Source: a virus
Strand: one strand, 5' to 3'
IMG/VR virus record: IMGVR_UViG_3300006802_000409
Span: 1 to 28,277 of that record
Length of the DNA stretch: 28,277 nucleotides
Numbering within the stretch: position 1 is the first letter of the stretch; every line of letters starts with the position of its first letter. Shown one piece after another: positions 1 to 6,283 of this stretch. The notes under the pieces were generated by a model. That model saw only the letters and a list, made by a program, of their open reading frames with translations, was not told the DNA's origin and made no database searches. The position numbers and the translations under genes were made by a program.

Positions 1-1556
1 ACTCTATTGTGGCACGAGCAGTTGAGAATCCTTTTCTCTTTGGCGACCGTTCTATTATTGCGTACCAGCACGACACGGTACCTAACCGATTCTGGGGTAG
101 GGGTGTAGCTGAAAAAGGTTACAACCCGCAGAAAGCTCTTGATGCAGAAGTCAGAGCGCGTATAGATGCTCTTGCCTTGTCTACTCACCCCATGATGGCT
201 ATTGACGCCACCAAAATCCCACGGGGAGAGACTTTTGCGATCCGTCCGGGTCGCTCCATTCTTACAACGGGCAATCCGTCTGAAACCTTGATGCCCATCA
301 AGTTCCCTGCCCCAGACCCCTACACCTTCCAGCAAACACAAGAATTGCGGGAAATGATTCAGAGGGGTACCGGAAGTTACGAGCTTCCGGCTAACGTGGA
401 TAACAATCGTATGGCTGCTACCAGCATGTCTATGGTTGTAGGGTCTATGATCAAGAGGTCACGCCGCACGCTCAGCAACATTGAGCGGCAGTTCCTCCAG
501 CCTCTTGTTCAAAAAGTTTTGTACCGTTACATGCAGTTTGACCCAGAACGCTTCCCGATGAAGGACTACAAGTTCATTGTCCGTGCGTCTATGGGTATCA
601 TGGCTCGTGAGTTTGAGCAGGGACAGCTTGTGTCCCTCCTCTCGACGGTACCTTCCGAGTCTCCGGCTTTCTGGATGTTGATACGCGGTATCTACACAAC
701 CAGTAACATTGAAGACCGGGAGCAGATGATTAAGTTCTCAGAGATGATGCTACAGAAGGCGCTTCAGCCCCCTCCCCCACCGGAGCCTGACCCGCGTATT
801 CAGATTGAAATGGCTAAGATTGAACTGGATGCGCAGAAGCACAAGGACAACCTTGACCTTGAAACTATCAAGGCAATGCAGCTTGACCGTGCTTACGAGG
901 CAGAAGCGAAGCGAGACGAAGGGGAGGGGAGGATGCAGACTGCTACCGCTATCCTTCAGTCCGTCAAAGCCGAGACAGAGAAAATTAAGGCGGCTTCCGA
1001 GTCGGCCCTTAACATGGCTAAGGTTGAGTCCGAAAGGATTAAACTTGAGTTGCAGGAACAGAAGCAGCGTATGGACGCCATGCGTGCCGAAATGGAACTG
1101 CAAATTAAAATGGCAACTATGGCTATGCAGTCTGTTCCAGATGCCAAGGGTGTCGTTATCTCCGGGGGTATTGAAGCTCCTGAAGGAGAAGAGTACGGCA
1201 ACATGGAAGGGAACATGGAAGAGAGGGAACCGGCGTTAATTCAAAAGATGGACTTGGAGGAGTCTACCTTCGAGCGTCTTACACGAGTCATCCAAGAGCA
1301 GATCTCGCGACTTGTTAATAAAAATATCGAAGATACCTCTAAGATGCAAGTAATGGAAATTGATGCACTGAAGCAAGGACAGACTCAGATTGTCCAGTTG
1401 CTTAACGAACTTAGGCTTAGAGATGAACAGCCTGTACCCCAGGAAACGCAAGACGGTGGACCCCAGATTGAACGCGGCCCTGATGGTATGGTAGTAAGTA
1501 TTAACGGACGCCCTGTAAAGAGAGACGAGCAGGGCCGTCTAATGGGAGTTGAATAA
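1..1556 (+). CDS. Portal (head-to-tail connector) protein, 5' end cut off by the window
   Basis: The frame is open to the first base of the window, so this is the C-terminal part of a longer protein; the GTG at 9 is probably internal. About 515 residues are visible. The first ~240 look like the portal clip and stem region of short-tailed phages, the dodecameric ring through which DNA enters and leaves the head. A proline run (PPPPPEP) follows around residue 252 counting from the GTG. After it comes a long charged alpha-helical, probably coiled-coil, region to about residue 360. The tail ends in a conserved-looking segment (DGMVVSINGRPVKRDEQGR). Its place ahead of scaffold and capsid genes agrees with a portal. 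The family assignment comes from overall resemblance, without an alignment. Confidence 0.8.
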   Translation, partial: SIVARAVENPFLFGDRSIIAYQHDTVPNRFWGRGVAEKGYNPQKALDAEVRARIDALALSTHPMMAIDATKIPRGETFAIRPGRSILTTGNPSETLMPIKFPAPDPYTFQQTQELREMIQRGTGSYELPANVDNNRMAATSMSMVVGSMIKRSRRTLSNIERQFLQPLVQKVLYRYMQFDPERFPMKDYKFIVRASMGIMAREFEQGQLVSLLSTVPSESPAFWMLIRGIYTTSNIEDREQMIKFSEMMLQKALQPPPPPEPDPRIQIEMAKIELDAQKHKDNLDLETIKAMQLDRAYEAEAKRDEGEGRMQTATAILQSVKAETEKIKAASESALNMAKVESERIKLELQEQKQRMDAMRAEMELQIKMATMAMQSVPDAKGVVISGGIEAPEGEEYGNMEGNMEEREPALIQKMDLEESTFERLTRVIQEQISRLVNKNIEDTSKMQVMEIDALKQGQTQIVQLLNELRLRDEQPVPQETQDGGPQIERGPDGMVVSINGRPVKRDEQGRLMGVE

Positions 1557-1557
1557 C

Positions 1558-1773
1558 ATGCCGGTATTGTCAGACGACATTAGAGAAGATATCTGGTAGA
1601 ACTTCATGCAAACCGTTCCAGGTACCATTGGTGCGTGTACTAAGACAGACTTGAGGGACGCTGTTAACGCTCTTGACGACTGGATTACAAACAGCGCACC
1701 TGCTTTGGGAGCAGGGGGTCGGGGGTTCGAATCCCTCTGCCCCGACCAAAATTCCCACCGCGACGACGATTGA
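1558..1773 (+). pseudogene. Broken conserved phage gene: early amber stop, and 3' end replaced by tRNA-Pro sequence
   Basis: An ATG one base after the portal stop, behind a GGGAG ribosome binding site, opens a frame MPVLSDDIREDIW that ends at TAG (1597-1599). The same frame then stays open to TGA at 1771-1773 and reads NFMQTVPGTIGACTKTDLRD, then AVNALDDWITNSAPA. This resembles the N-terminal half of a small protein commonly found near portal and capsid genes (recalled, not searched). From about 1693 the DNA is instead the 3' part of a tRNA-Pro, so the frame ends in tRNA-derived residues (LGAGGRGFESLCPD). An ATG at 1606 could restart translation, but its ribosome binding site is poor. I read it as a gene inactivated twice: by a nonsense codon and by loss of its 3' end. 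Confidence 0.65.
1693..1748 (+). tRNA. Partial tRNA-Pro (TGG), 3' part only
   Basis: From AGCGC onward the sequence matches the second half of a bacterial tRNA-Pro. The anticodon arm CCTGC-TTTGGGA-GCAGG carries anticodon TGG. The T arm is GGGGG-TTCGAAT-CCCTC. The acceptor 3' strand is TGCCCCG, with discriminator A and an encoded CCA (1746-1748). The matching 5' acceptor strand (CGGGGCA) and a complete D arm are absent. Upstream sequence instead reads as protein-coding phage DNA that merges with the tRNA at AGCGCACCTGCT. It cannot fold into a full tRNA as it stands. It is either a recombination scar from tRNA capture or a tRNA 3'-end identity block of the kind phage integrases use. Confidence 0.75.
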
Positions 1774-1802
1774 TTGACCGAGGGTTGGCCCGGGTTTGAA
1801 AT

Positions 1803-1879
1803 GCGCCTGTAGCTCATTCGGATAGAGCATCGGCCTTCTAAGCCGAGGGTAGCAGGTTCGAATCCTGCCATGCGCGCCA
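1803..1879 (+). tRNA. trnR(ucu): tRNA-Arg (TCT)
   Basis: A complete cloverleaf can be drawn. The acceptor is GCGCCTG/CATGCGC with one C-T mismatch. It is followed by TA, then a D arm GCTC-ATTCGGATA-GAGC. The anticodon arm is TCGGC-CTTCTAA-GCCGA with anticodon TCT, and the T arm is GCAGG-TTCGAAT-CCTGC. The discriminator is G and CCA is encoded (1877-1879). It would decode AGA, a codon used freely in the phage genes here. The acceptor mismatch suggests mild decay or a recently altered host gene. Confidence 0.9.
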
Positions 1880-1880
1880 C

Positions 1881-1940
1881 CGCTTCGCCTGGAGGGCCGA
1901 GGCCCCGGAGTCGGGCAGGGTTTGAATCCCGGCCCGGACA
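1881..1940 (+). other. Degenerate tRNA-like remnant (T-arm hairpin)
   Basis: This G+C-rich spacer between two tRNAs contains a hairpin with stem CGGGC/GCCCG, an A-G mismatch, then GGG/CCC around a TTTGAAT loop (about 1913-1936). That looks like a tRNA T arm followed by an acceptor 3' strand. A second short hairpin (GGGC-CGAG-GCCC) lies upstream near 1893-1904. No complementary 5' acceptor strand and no anticodon arm could be found, so it is at best a decayed tRNA with its middle deleted. Confidence 0.3.
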
Positions 1941-1967
1941 TTTCCGCAGACTGAATGAAGATTCAAT

Positions 1968-2044
1968 GGCGGGCGTAGCTCAGTTGGTAGAGCACAGGTT
2001 TGTGGTACCTGGTGTCGTGGGTTCGATCCCCATCGCTCGCCCCA
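1968..2044 (+). tRNA. trnH(gug): tRNA-His (GTG)
   Basis: The acceptor GCGGGCG/CGCTCGC includes one G-T pair. The D arm is GCTC-AGTTGGTA-GAGC. The anticodon arm CAGGT-TTGTGGT-ACCTG carries GTG, and the T arm is GTGGG-TTCGATC-CCCAT. The extra G at -1 (1968) faces C73 (2041), the hallmark of tRNA-His. CCA is encoded at 2042-2044. It is very like ordinary bacterial tRNA-His and is probably functional. Flanking sequence can extend the acceptor helix (GAAGAT 1957-1962 with ATCTTC 2048-2053). Confidence 0.93.
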
Positions 2045-2079
2045 TTCATCTTCGATGATTCCCTGGATTCAGGGCCGTA

Positions 2080-2373
2080 ATGAACACAGCAGTAAAGCGT
2101 TATTCTTCCGTCCATACCTACTTACCATTTCGAGGAATAGGGACACTACCGAGCGGGACGATAACACAAGACGAAAGACAGTCCCTAGCACTTCTGTACA
2201 ACGGGATACTTGCGGGAGCAGCTGTACCAGTTGCGGCAGGAGCGAGGGGTGGTTGGAGTGCAAAAGAAACAAAGCTAAACGCTAAACTAAAAAGACTTGC
2301 ACTGCAGCAAGCAAGATTCAAAGATGAAGAGGAAGTACTTGCTTTGATACTGAGTTTGATGAAAAACAATTAA
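2080..2373 (+). CDS. Hypothetical protein, 97 aa, first gene after the tRNA cassette
   Basis: I do not recognise this protein. The N-terminal half is neutral with an Ala/Gly-rich hydrophobic stretch around residues 41-57 (YNGILAGAAVPVAAGA). The C-terminal half is a charged helix (KLNAKLKRLALQQARFKDEE). The ATG has a modest AGGG ribosome binding site six bases upstream. It begins only 35 bases after the tRNA-His CCA, so its 5' end could have been rebuilt when the tRNAs were inserted. Codon use looks phage-like, unlike the G+C-rich tRNA block. Confidence 0.6.
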   Translation: MNTAVKRYSSVHTYLPFRGIGTLPSGTITQDERQSLALLYNGILAGAAVPVAAGARGGWSAKETKLNAKLKRLALQQARFKDEEEVLALILSLMKNN

Positions 2374-2393
2374 CCACAATGACTTGAGGATTT

Positions 2394-2630
2394 ATGATTA
2401 CTGAGAAATATTGGGATAACTACTTCGATTTATTCGTTAGTCCCGGTTGGAAACAGTTTGTAGAAGAAAGCACTGAGAACTACAACTCGATTTACTTGGA
2501 ACGGTGCAAAGATTGGAACGAATATCTTACTAGCAGAACAGAGAAGTTGATGCTAGAAAAGATTATCAAGTTTGAAGAACTGATTAGAAACTCCTACGAC
2601 AGGTGGACCAATGATCCTGTACGAGTATAA
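2394..2630 (+). CDS. Small conserved phage protein, 78 aa, between portal and scaffold
   Basis: It starts at ATG five bases after a GAGG ribosome binding site. The sequence begins MITEKYWDNYFDLFVSPGWK and continues as an acidic and aromatic helical protein. Small proteins with this kind of opening (Y-x-D-x-F-x-x-x-G-W-K) occur next to the head genes of many podo- and siphophages; I recall the pattern but know no function. Its last 20 bases overlap the next gene, which implies translational coupling. It is probably a minor head-assembly or regulatory factor, but nothing in the sequence proves that. Confidence 0.75.
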   Translation: MITEKYWDNYFDLFVSPGWKQFVEESTENYNSIYLERCKDWNEYLTSRTEKLMLEKIIKFEELIRNSYDRWTNDPVRV

Positions 2631-2835
2631 GTGTCCTAATCACGGTATCTTCGAAGGATGGGCAACTGTATCTACAAGAGATGTTCCACAGAAGTGCAAC
2701 ATTTGTAATACAGCCTCAGAAAGGACGGCAAGTACGCCGTCAGTTAAACTTCCTGGATGGTGCGATACTTTTCCAACAGCAAGTATGAAATGGGAAAACC
2801 GACACATCAAGGAAGCGTCTAAAACAAATCCATAA
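2611..2835 (+). CDS. FmdB-like zinc-ribbon protein, 74 aa
   Basis: The protein opens MILYEYKCPNHGIFEGW, the signature of the FmdB-type zinc ribbon, with a second knuckle KCNIC. Ligand candidates are Cys8, His11, Cys29 and Cys32. The usual second cysteine is replaced by His, giving a CxxH + CxxC site. A further Cys51 lies in the C-terminal part, which has no clear fold. FmdB-like ribbons are common beside phage structural genes with no established role. The ATG lies inside the end of the preceding gene, in another frame. Confidence 0.75.
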   Translation: MILYEYKCPNHGIFEGWATVSTRDVPQKCNICNTASERTASTPSVKLPGWCDTFPTASMKWENRHIKEASKTNP

Positions 2836-2865
2836 CCAAAGTATTCCTTTGGCGGGAGAATTAAA

Positions 2866-3708
2866 ATGAGTGAAGATATTCAAGACCAGCCGCAGATAAC
2901 TACCGCACTTGTAGAACCTCAGGAAATTGGAGACCCAACTGAGCTAATCGCAAGTCTGGAGTCTGAGAAGGCAGGAGAAGTACAGCAGCAGGTAGAAGAA
3001 CAGTCGGAGATGTTGCAAAGCACTTCCGACATTAACGTCCCGGAGAAGTTTCGTAACAAGTCTCTCCCGGATGTTATCAAGTCATATCAAGAGCTAGAGT
3101 CACAGCTAGGACGCCAAGGCGCTGAACTTGGTGAACTCCGTAAGATGACGGATGAGTTTATTAAGTCTCAACTTGCAGCGAGCAAACAACAGCAGCAGGT
3201 TGAACCAGAACCAGATTTTTACTCAGAGCCAGACAAGGCTGTGAGGAAACTTGTAGAAAAAGAACTTGCACCAGTACAGGAACTGATTGCGGAAACTCGA
3301 CGTACCAAGCTGGACGGTCAACTCCGCGCTGCCCATGAAGATTACATGGACGTAGTGCGTAGCGACGACTTCCAGAAGTGGGTTACTGAAAGCCCTTTGA
3401 GAATTGAACTGTTTGCAAGAGCAGACCGTAACTACGAAGTTACATCTGCTGTGGAACTTCTTAGCATGTATAAAGCTATGAAGGGTATTAAATCTGCTTC
3501 CAAGCAGAAACTAAATCCAGAGGAAGTGGCGGCTCGGGACACAGCGTTCCAAAAAGCCTCTCTTGAGTCTGGTTCAGTTAGTGAAGCTCCGCCACGAAAG
3601 ATTTATCGTCGGTCGGATATTCTTAACTTGATGAAGACAAACCCTACGCGCTACCAGGCACTGCAGCCTGAGATTATGGCTGCGTATGCGGAAGGGCGTG
3701 TAAGGTAA
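2866..3708 (+). CDS. Capsid scaffolding protein, 280 aa
   Basis: A highly charged, glutamine- and glutamate-rich, mostly helical protein lies directly upstream of the major capsid gene, the classic position and composition of a podophage scaffold. Residues 1-50 are acidic. A segment VPEKFRNKSLPDVIKSYQELE (from about residue 57) resembles the start of T7 gp9-type assembly proteins. A basic C terminus (about residues 245-280, including RRSDILNLM) would contact the coat shell. A good GGGAG site precedes the ATG. It would act transiently inside the procapsid and then be released or degraded. Confidence 0.8.
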   Translation: MSEDIQDQPQITTALVEPQEIGDPTELIASLESEKAGEVQQQVEEQSEMLQSTSDINVPEKFRNKSLPDVIKSYQELESQLGRQGAELGELRKMTDEFIKSQLAASKQQQQVEPEPDFYSEPDKAVRKLVEKELAPVQELIAETRRTKLDGQLRAAHEDYMDVVRSDDFQKWVTESPLRIELFARADRNYEVTSAVELLSMYKAMKGIKSASKQKLNPEEVAARDTAFQKASLESGSVSEAPPRKIYRRSDILNLMKTNPTRYQALQPEIMAAYAEGRVR

Positions 3709-3839
3709 GACGGACAAACCTCCCCACGAGGCCCGTTGCTGTCGGAACCCAATCTATACCGATTGGGCGATACTGTGGGACGTATTAACACACTCGTTCA
3801 ATTAGTTATTATTTTATTTATATAGATTGGAGATTCTAA
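3709..3839 (+). promoter_or_regulatory. Structured leader of the major capsid gene
   Basis: This 131-base non-coding gap holds a perfect 7-bp hairpin, CCCAATC (3748-3754) and GATTGGG (3761-3767), around the loop TATACC. An outer pairing CCCAC (3723-3727) with GTGGG (3775-3779) could close it into a larger structure. No U-run follows the hairpin, so it is unlikely to be a terminator. Downstream is an A+T-rich stretch (3799-3824), then a strong GGAGA ribosome binding site seven bases from the ATG. RNA processing, mRNA stabilisation or a promoter are the possibilities. I find no convincing -35/-10 pair that leaves a reasonable leader length. Confidence 0.4.
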
Positions 3840-4922
3840 ATGGCTACTTCTACTTATCCTACCGTTACGGCTGGCGTTGGTAAGACCCAGGCTGACAAGT
3901 TTATCCCGGAGCTTTGGTCTGATGAGATTCTCGCCGCCTACCAGTCGAACCTGGTGGTGGCAAACCTCGTCAGCAAGATGAACCACAGCGGCAAGAAGGG
4001 TGACACGGTTAACATTCCGTCGCCTGTTCGTGGCTCCGCTTCCAACAAGACTGCTCTCACCGGTGTCACGCTCCAGAACAACACCGAAGGTTCCGTGATT
4101 GTCTCAATTGACAAGCACAAGGAATACAGCCGTCTTATCGAAGACATTGTTTCGGTTCAGGCGCTTCCTTCGCTCCGTCAGTTCTATGTGTCTGACGCTG
4201 CGTATGCGATTGCTACCCGTGTTGACCGTGACCTTGCCCTTCTGTGGCACTATTTCAACGGCGGTAACACCACCCCTGCGGCGGCTAACCTGTTTGAAAC
4301 GGCTGTCATTGGTTCTAACGGCTCCACCCTGTTTGCTGGTGCCACTGGTGGTAACGGTGCGGCCCTTACCGATGCCGGTATCCGCAAGATGATGCAGACT
4401 CTTGACGACAACGACGTTCCGATGAGCGAGCGTGTCATCATTATTCCTCCGGTTGAGAAGAACAACCTCCTTGGTCTGTCTCGTTTCACGGAACAGGCGT
4501 TTGTTGGTGAGTCCGCTACCGGTAACAGCATCCGCACGGGTCTTATCGGTAACGTCTACGGCATGCCCGTGTACGTTTCCACCAACTGCCCGGTTATCCA
4601 CGTTGAAGCCACAACCACCAACACCCAGTTGGTGACTTTTAGCACGACCGCACTGACTTCGAGCACGACTGACGAGTATGGCCTGACGGTGGACTTTACG
4701 TCTAAGACCGACACCCGTTACCGCGTGGGTGCGATGATGCACAAGTCCGCTCTTGTGTACATCGAGCAGCTGGCTCCTCGTGTGCAGACCCAGTACAAGC
4801 AGGAATACTTGGCTGACCTTATCACCACCGACACGATTTATGGCGTTGGTCGCCTTCGTGACGGCGGTACGGGCACCAACAGCCTTGCAACTGCTGGTAT
4901 TGCCTTTGTTGTGCCTGCCTAA
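3840..4922 (+). CDS. Major capsid (coat) protein, 360 aa
   Basis: Size, position after the scaffold and sequence style identify the coat protein, presumably of HK97 fold. The N terminus reads ATSTYPTVTAGVGKTQADKF, followed by FIPELWSDEILAAYQSNLVVANLV, an opening shared by many phage coat proteins. An extended-loop-like segment covers about residues 55-85, and long mixed alpha/beta regions follow to the hydrophobic C terminus. The gene is distinctly more G+C-rich at third codon positions than its neighbours and favours codons such as AAC, GGT and CGT, as expected for a very highly expressed gene. It has its own structured leader and is followed by a hairpin terminator, so its expression can be set apart from the rest of the arm. 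Confidence 0.88.
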   Translation: MATSTYPTVTAGVGKTQADKFIPELWSDEILAAYQSNLVVANLVSKMNHSGKKGDTVNIPSPVRGSASNKTALTGVTLQNNTEGSVIVSIDKHKEYSRLIEDIVSVQALPSLRQFYVSDAAYAIATRVDRDLALLWHYFNGGNTTPAAANLFETAVIGSNGSTLFAGATGGNGAALTDAGIRKMMQTLDDNDVPMSERVIIIPPVEKNNLLGLSRFTEQAFVGESATGNSIRTGLIGNVYGMPVYVSTNCPVIHVEATTTNTQLVTFSTTALTSSTTDEYGLTVDFTSKTDTRYRVGAMMHKSALVYIEQLAPRVQTQYKQEYLADLITTDTIYGVGRLRDGGTGTNSLATAGIAFVVPA

Positions 4923-4937
4923 CTATAGGTAACTTTT

Positions 4938-4969
4938 GGAGGGTCGGAAACGGCCCTCCTATTCTTTTT
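4938..4969 (+). terminator. Hairpin terminator after the capsid gene
   Basis: A 9-bp stem GGAGGGTCG/CGGCCCTCC (one T-G pair) is capped by a GAAA tetraloop and followed by TATTCTTTTT. It lies 16 bases after the capsid stop codon. The stem is strong but the U-run is interrupted, so partial termination is plausible. It would lower expression of downstream tail genes relative to the coat protein. Confidence 0.75.
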
Positions 4970-4988
4970 CGATTAGGAGTTAAAACAC

Positions 4989-5333
4989 ATGGCTTTTACC
5001 GCTGCTGGTACCGCATCTACTATTTATCGCGGACGTAACCAGTTCCAGGGACTCTGGAACGATATGTTTGCAGTCACTATTACCTCTGCAAACCCCTCGT
5101 CTATTGCTGCTGGCGCTGAAGATACCCAGACCTACACGATTGCTGGTCTTGCGCTTGGCGATATGGTCCTCGGTATTTCATTCAGTCTTGATGTTACGAT
5201 TAATGCTGACATTCAGGCTTCCGTTTCTGCGGCTAACACCCTTACTATTCGCATCAGTAACCTTAACGGTTCTACCGCTCTTGACCTTGCGGCTGGAGAC
5301 TTTAAGGTTCTTATCGCTCGTCCTTCTTTCTAA
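4989..5333 (+). CDS. Capsid-proximal structural protein candidate, 114 aa
   Basis: The gene lies directly after the capsid gene and its terminator, with an AGGAG site upstream of the ATG. The protein is predicted to be nearly all beta strand: after a short N-terminal region it has SSIAAGAEDTQTYTIAGLAL, then GDMV, and later strands including ANTLTIRISNLNG and FKVLIARP. Small beta proteins of this kind follow the coat gene in many phages and are often virion decoration or spike-like proteins; here that is inference from position and predicted fold. Codon use resembles the capsid gene, suggesting high expression. Confidence 0.65.
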   Translation: MAFTAAGTASTIYRGRNQFQGLWNDMFAVTITSANPSSIAAGAEDTQTYTIAGLALGDMVLGISFSLDVTINADIQASVSAANTLTIRISNLNGSTALDLAAGDFKVLIARPSF

Positions 5334-5347
5334 GAGGGGTAAGAGCG

Positions 5348-5509
5348 ATGCTTATACGAATCCTGACACCAGAGAAATTCGTACATATTATGGAGGCTTG
5401 TAGGTATTACGAGATTCAGTACGAAGAAGTAGAAGAACAACAAAACCTAAATCAGGCAAAGCAAGAAACCCTAAAGCGAACGAAACAAAAGCAGGTGGAG
5501 CAGGTATAA
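5348..5509 (+). CDS. Small hypothetical protein, 53 aa
   Basis: A short frame starts at ATG 5348 with GAGGGG upstream and ends at TAA one base before the fibre gene. The protein begins MLIRILTPEKFVHIMEACRY. It continues as a very charged helix rich in Glu, Gln and Lys (YEEVEEQQNLNQAKQ). The good ribosome binding site, fit between two genes and protein-like composition favour a real gene. The helix could be a coiled-coil assembly factor for the neighbouring tail fibre, but no function is recognisable. Confidence 0.6.
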   Translation: MLIRILTPEKFVHIMEACRYYEIQYEEVEEQQNLNQAKQETLKRTKQKQVEQV

Positions 5510-5510
5510 A

Positions 5511-6281
5511 ATGCAAAAGTATGTTAACAACATTACTACAGTTATAGACGGAAAGCTAGAGCCGCTTTCAAGTGCTTCTGTTACTGTTTACGAGGGAGGC
5601 ACAAATACGTTCGCTACACTCTACAGTGATAACGGTACCACAACCACCGCAAATCCTTTGACAACTACGGATACGGGGCGGGTTGAATTTTATGTAGAAG
5701 ATGGTCGTTACGACTTTGTTATCGCAAAACCAGGATATAGTACACTTAATATCCAAGATATTCTATTTGATGATCCTGAAGACCCAGAAGACCTTGAAAA
5801 TTCTTTTATAGACTTTGTAACTCCGTTGTTAGCTTTAAAAATAGACGACGCGCCGAATATTATAGATAACACTAAACTTGCTATGGCTCCTGCCTTTAGT
5901 ATTAAAGGAAATAAAAATAATTTTTCTACAGACCCACAAGATTTAACGGCCAAAGAAGTTACTTCTCTTTTAGGATTTGATTTCACAAAAGCTACTCCAG
6001 GAGAAATTGTTTTTCCTGCTGTTTATGGGGATAGCGCGCCTTTAAGGATTAAATTTGGATTCTCTACTTCAAACGGGGCTCAAACATATGCTACCGCGTT
6101 CCCAAACGCTTTTTTGGCTATATACGCGACTCCAAGGGGTAATACCTACTCAACCTATACAGTCAGCATAACTGGTACCACTACGACAGGATTTAATGCT
6201 TACCCTAAAGGATGGGATAGTGCTACTAGTACTTGGGTAACTTCTACTTCTGGGTTTAACTGGATTGCTATAGGATACTAA
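5511..6281 (+). CDS. Tail fibre/spike protein, 256 aa
   Basis: The N-terminal ~90 residues form a beta domain common at the start of phage fibres and spikes. It contains LEPLSSASVTVYEGGT, then LYSDNGTTTTANPLTT, DTGRVEFYVEDGRYDFVI and KPGYSTLNI. This domain usually attaches the fibre to the tail. An acidic linker (DDPEDPEDLE, from about residue 86) follows. The C-terminal ~110 residues are beta-rich and end FNWIAIGY, like the tip of several receptor-binding fibres. From about 5760 the DNA becomes visibly more A+T-rich than the upstream capsid genes, hinting that the receptor-binding part was exchanged. The next gene starts two bases after the stop. Confidence 0.75.
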   Translation: MQKYVNNITTVIDGKLEPLSSASVTVYEGGTNTFATLYSDNGTTTTANPLTTTDTGRVEFYVEDGRYDFVIAKPGYSTLNIQDILFDDPEDPEDLENSFIDFVTPLLALKIDDAPNIIDNTKLAMAPAFSIKGNKNNFSTDPQDLTAKEVTSLLGFDFTKATPGEIVFPAVYGDSAPLRIKFGFSTSNGAQTYATAFPNAFLAIYATPRGNTYSTYTVSITGTTTTGFNAYPKGWDSATSTWVTSTSGFNWIAIGY

Positions 6282-6283
6282 AC

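Noticed and set aside
1539-2058. Long frames across the tRNA block on both strands (for example minus-strand 1539-1880 and 1570-1941, plus-strand 1870-2058)
   Set aside because: They translate tRNA sequence; strings such as DSNPRPPAPKAGALF or GVAQLVEHRFVVPGVVGSIP are well-known artefacts of antisense and sense tRNA reading.
3797-3824. Sigma70-like promoter (TTCAAT, 16 bases, TATATA) before the capsid gene
   Set aside because: The -35 box matches poorly, and the transcript would start about ten bases before the ATG, cutting into the ribosome binding site.
4104-4742. 212-aa minus-strand frame inside the capsid gene
   Set aside because: It is a shadow created by the biased third positions of the capsid gene; it has no plausible start site and an unnatural composition rich in Val, Arg and Gly.
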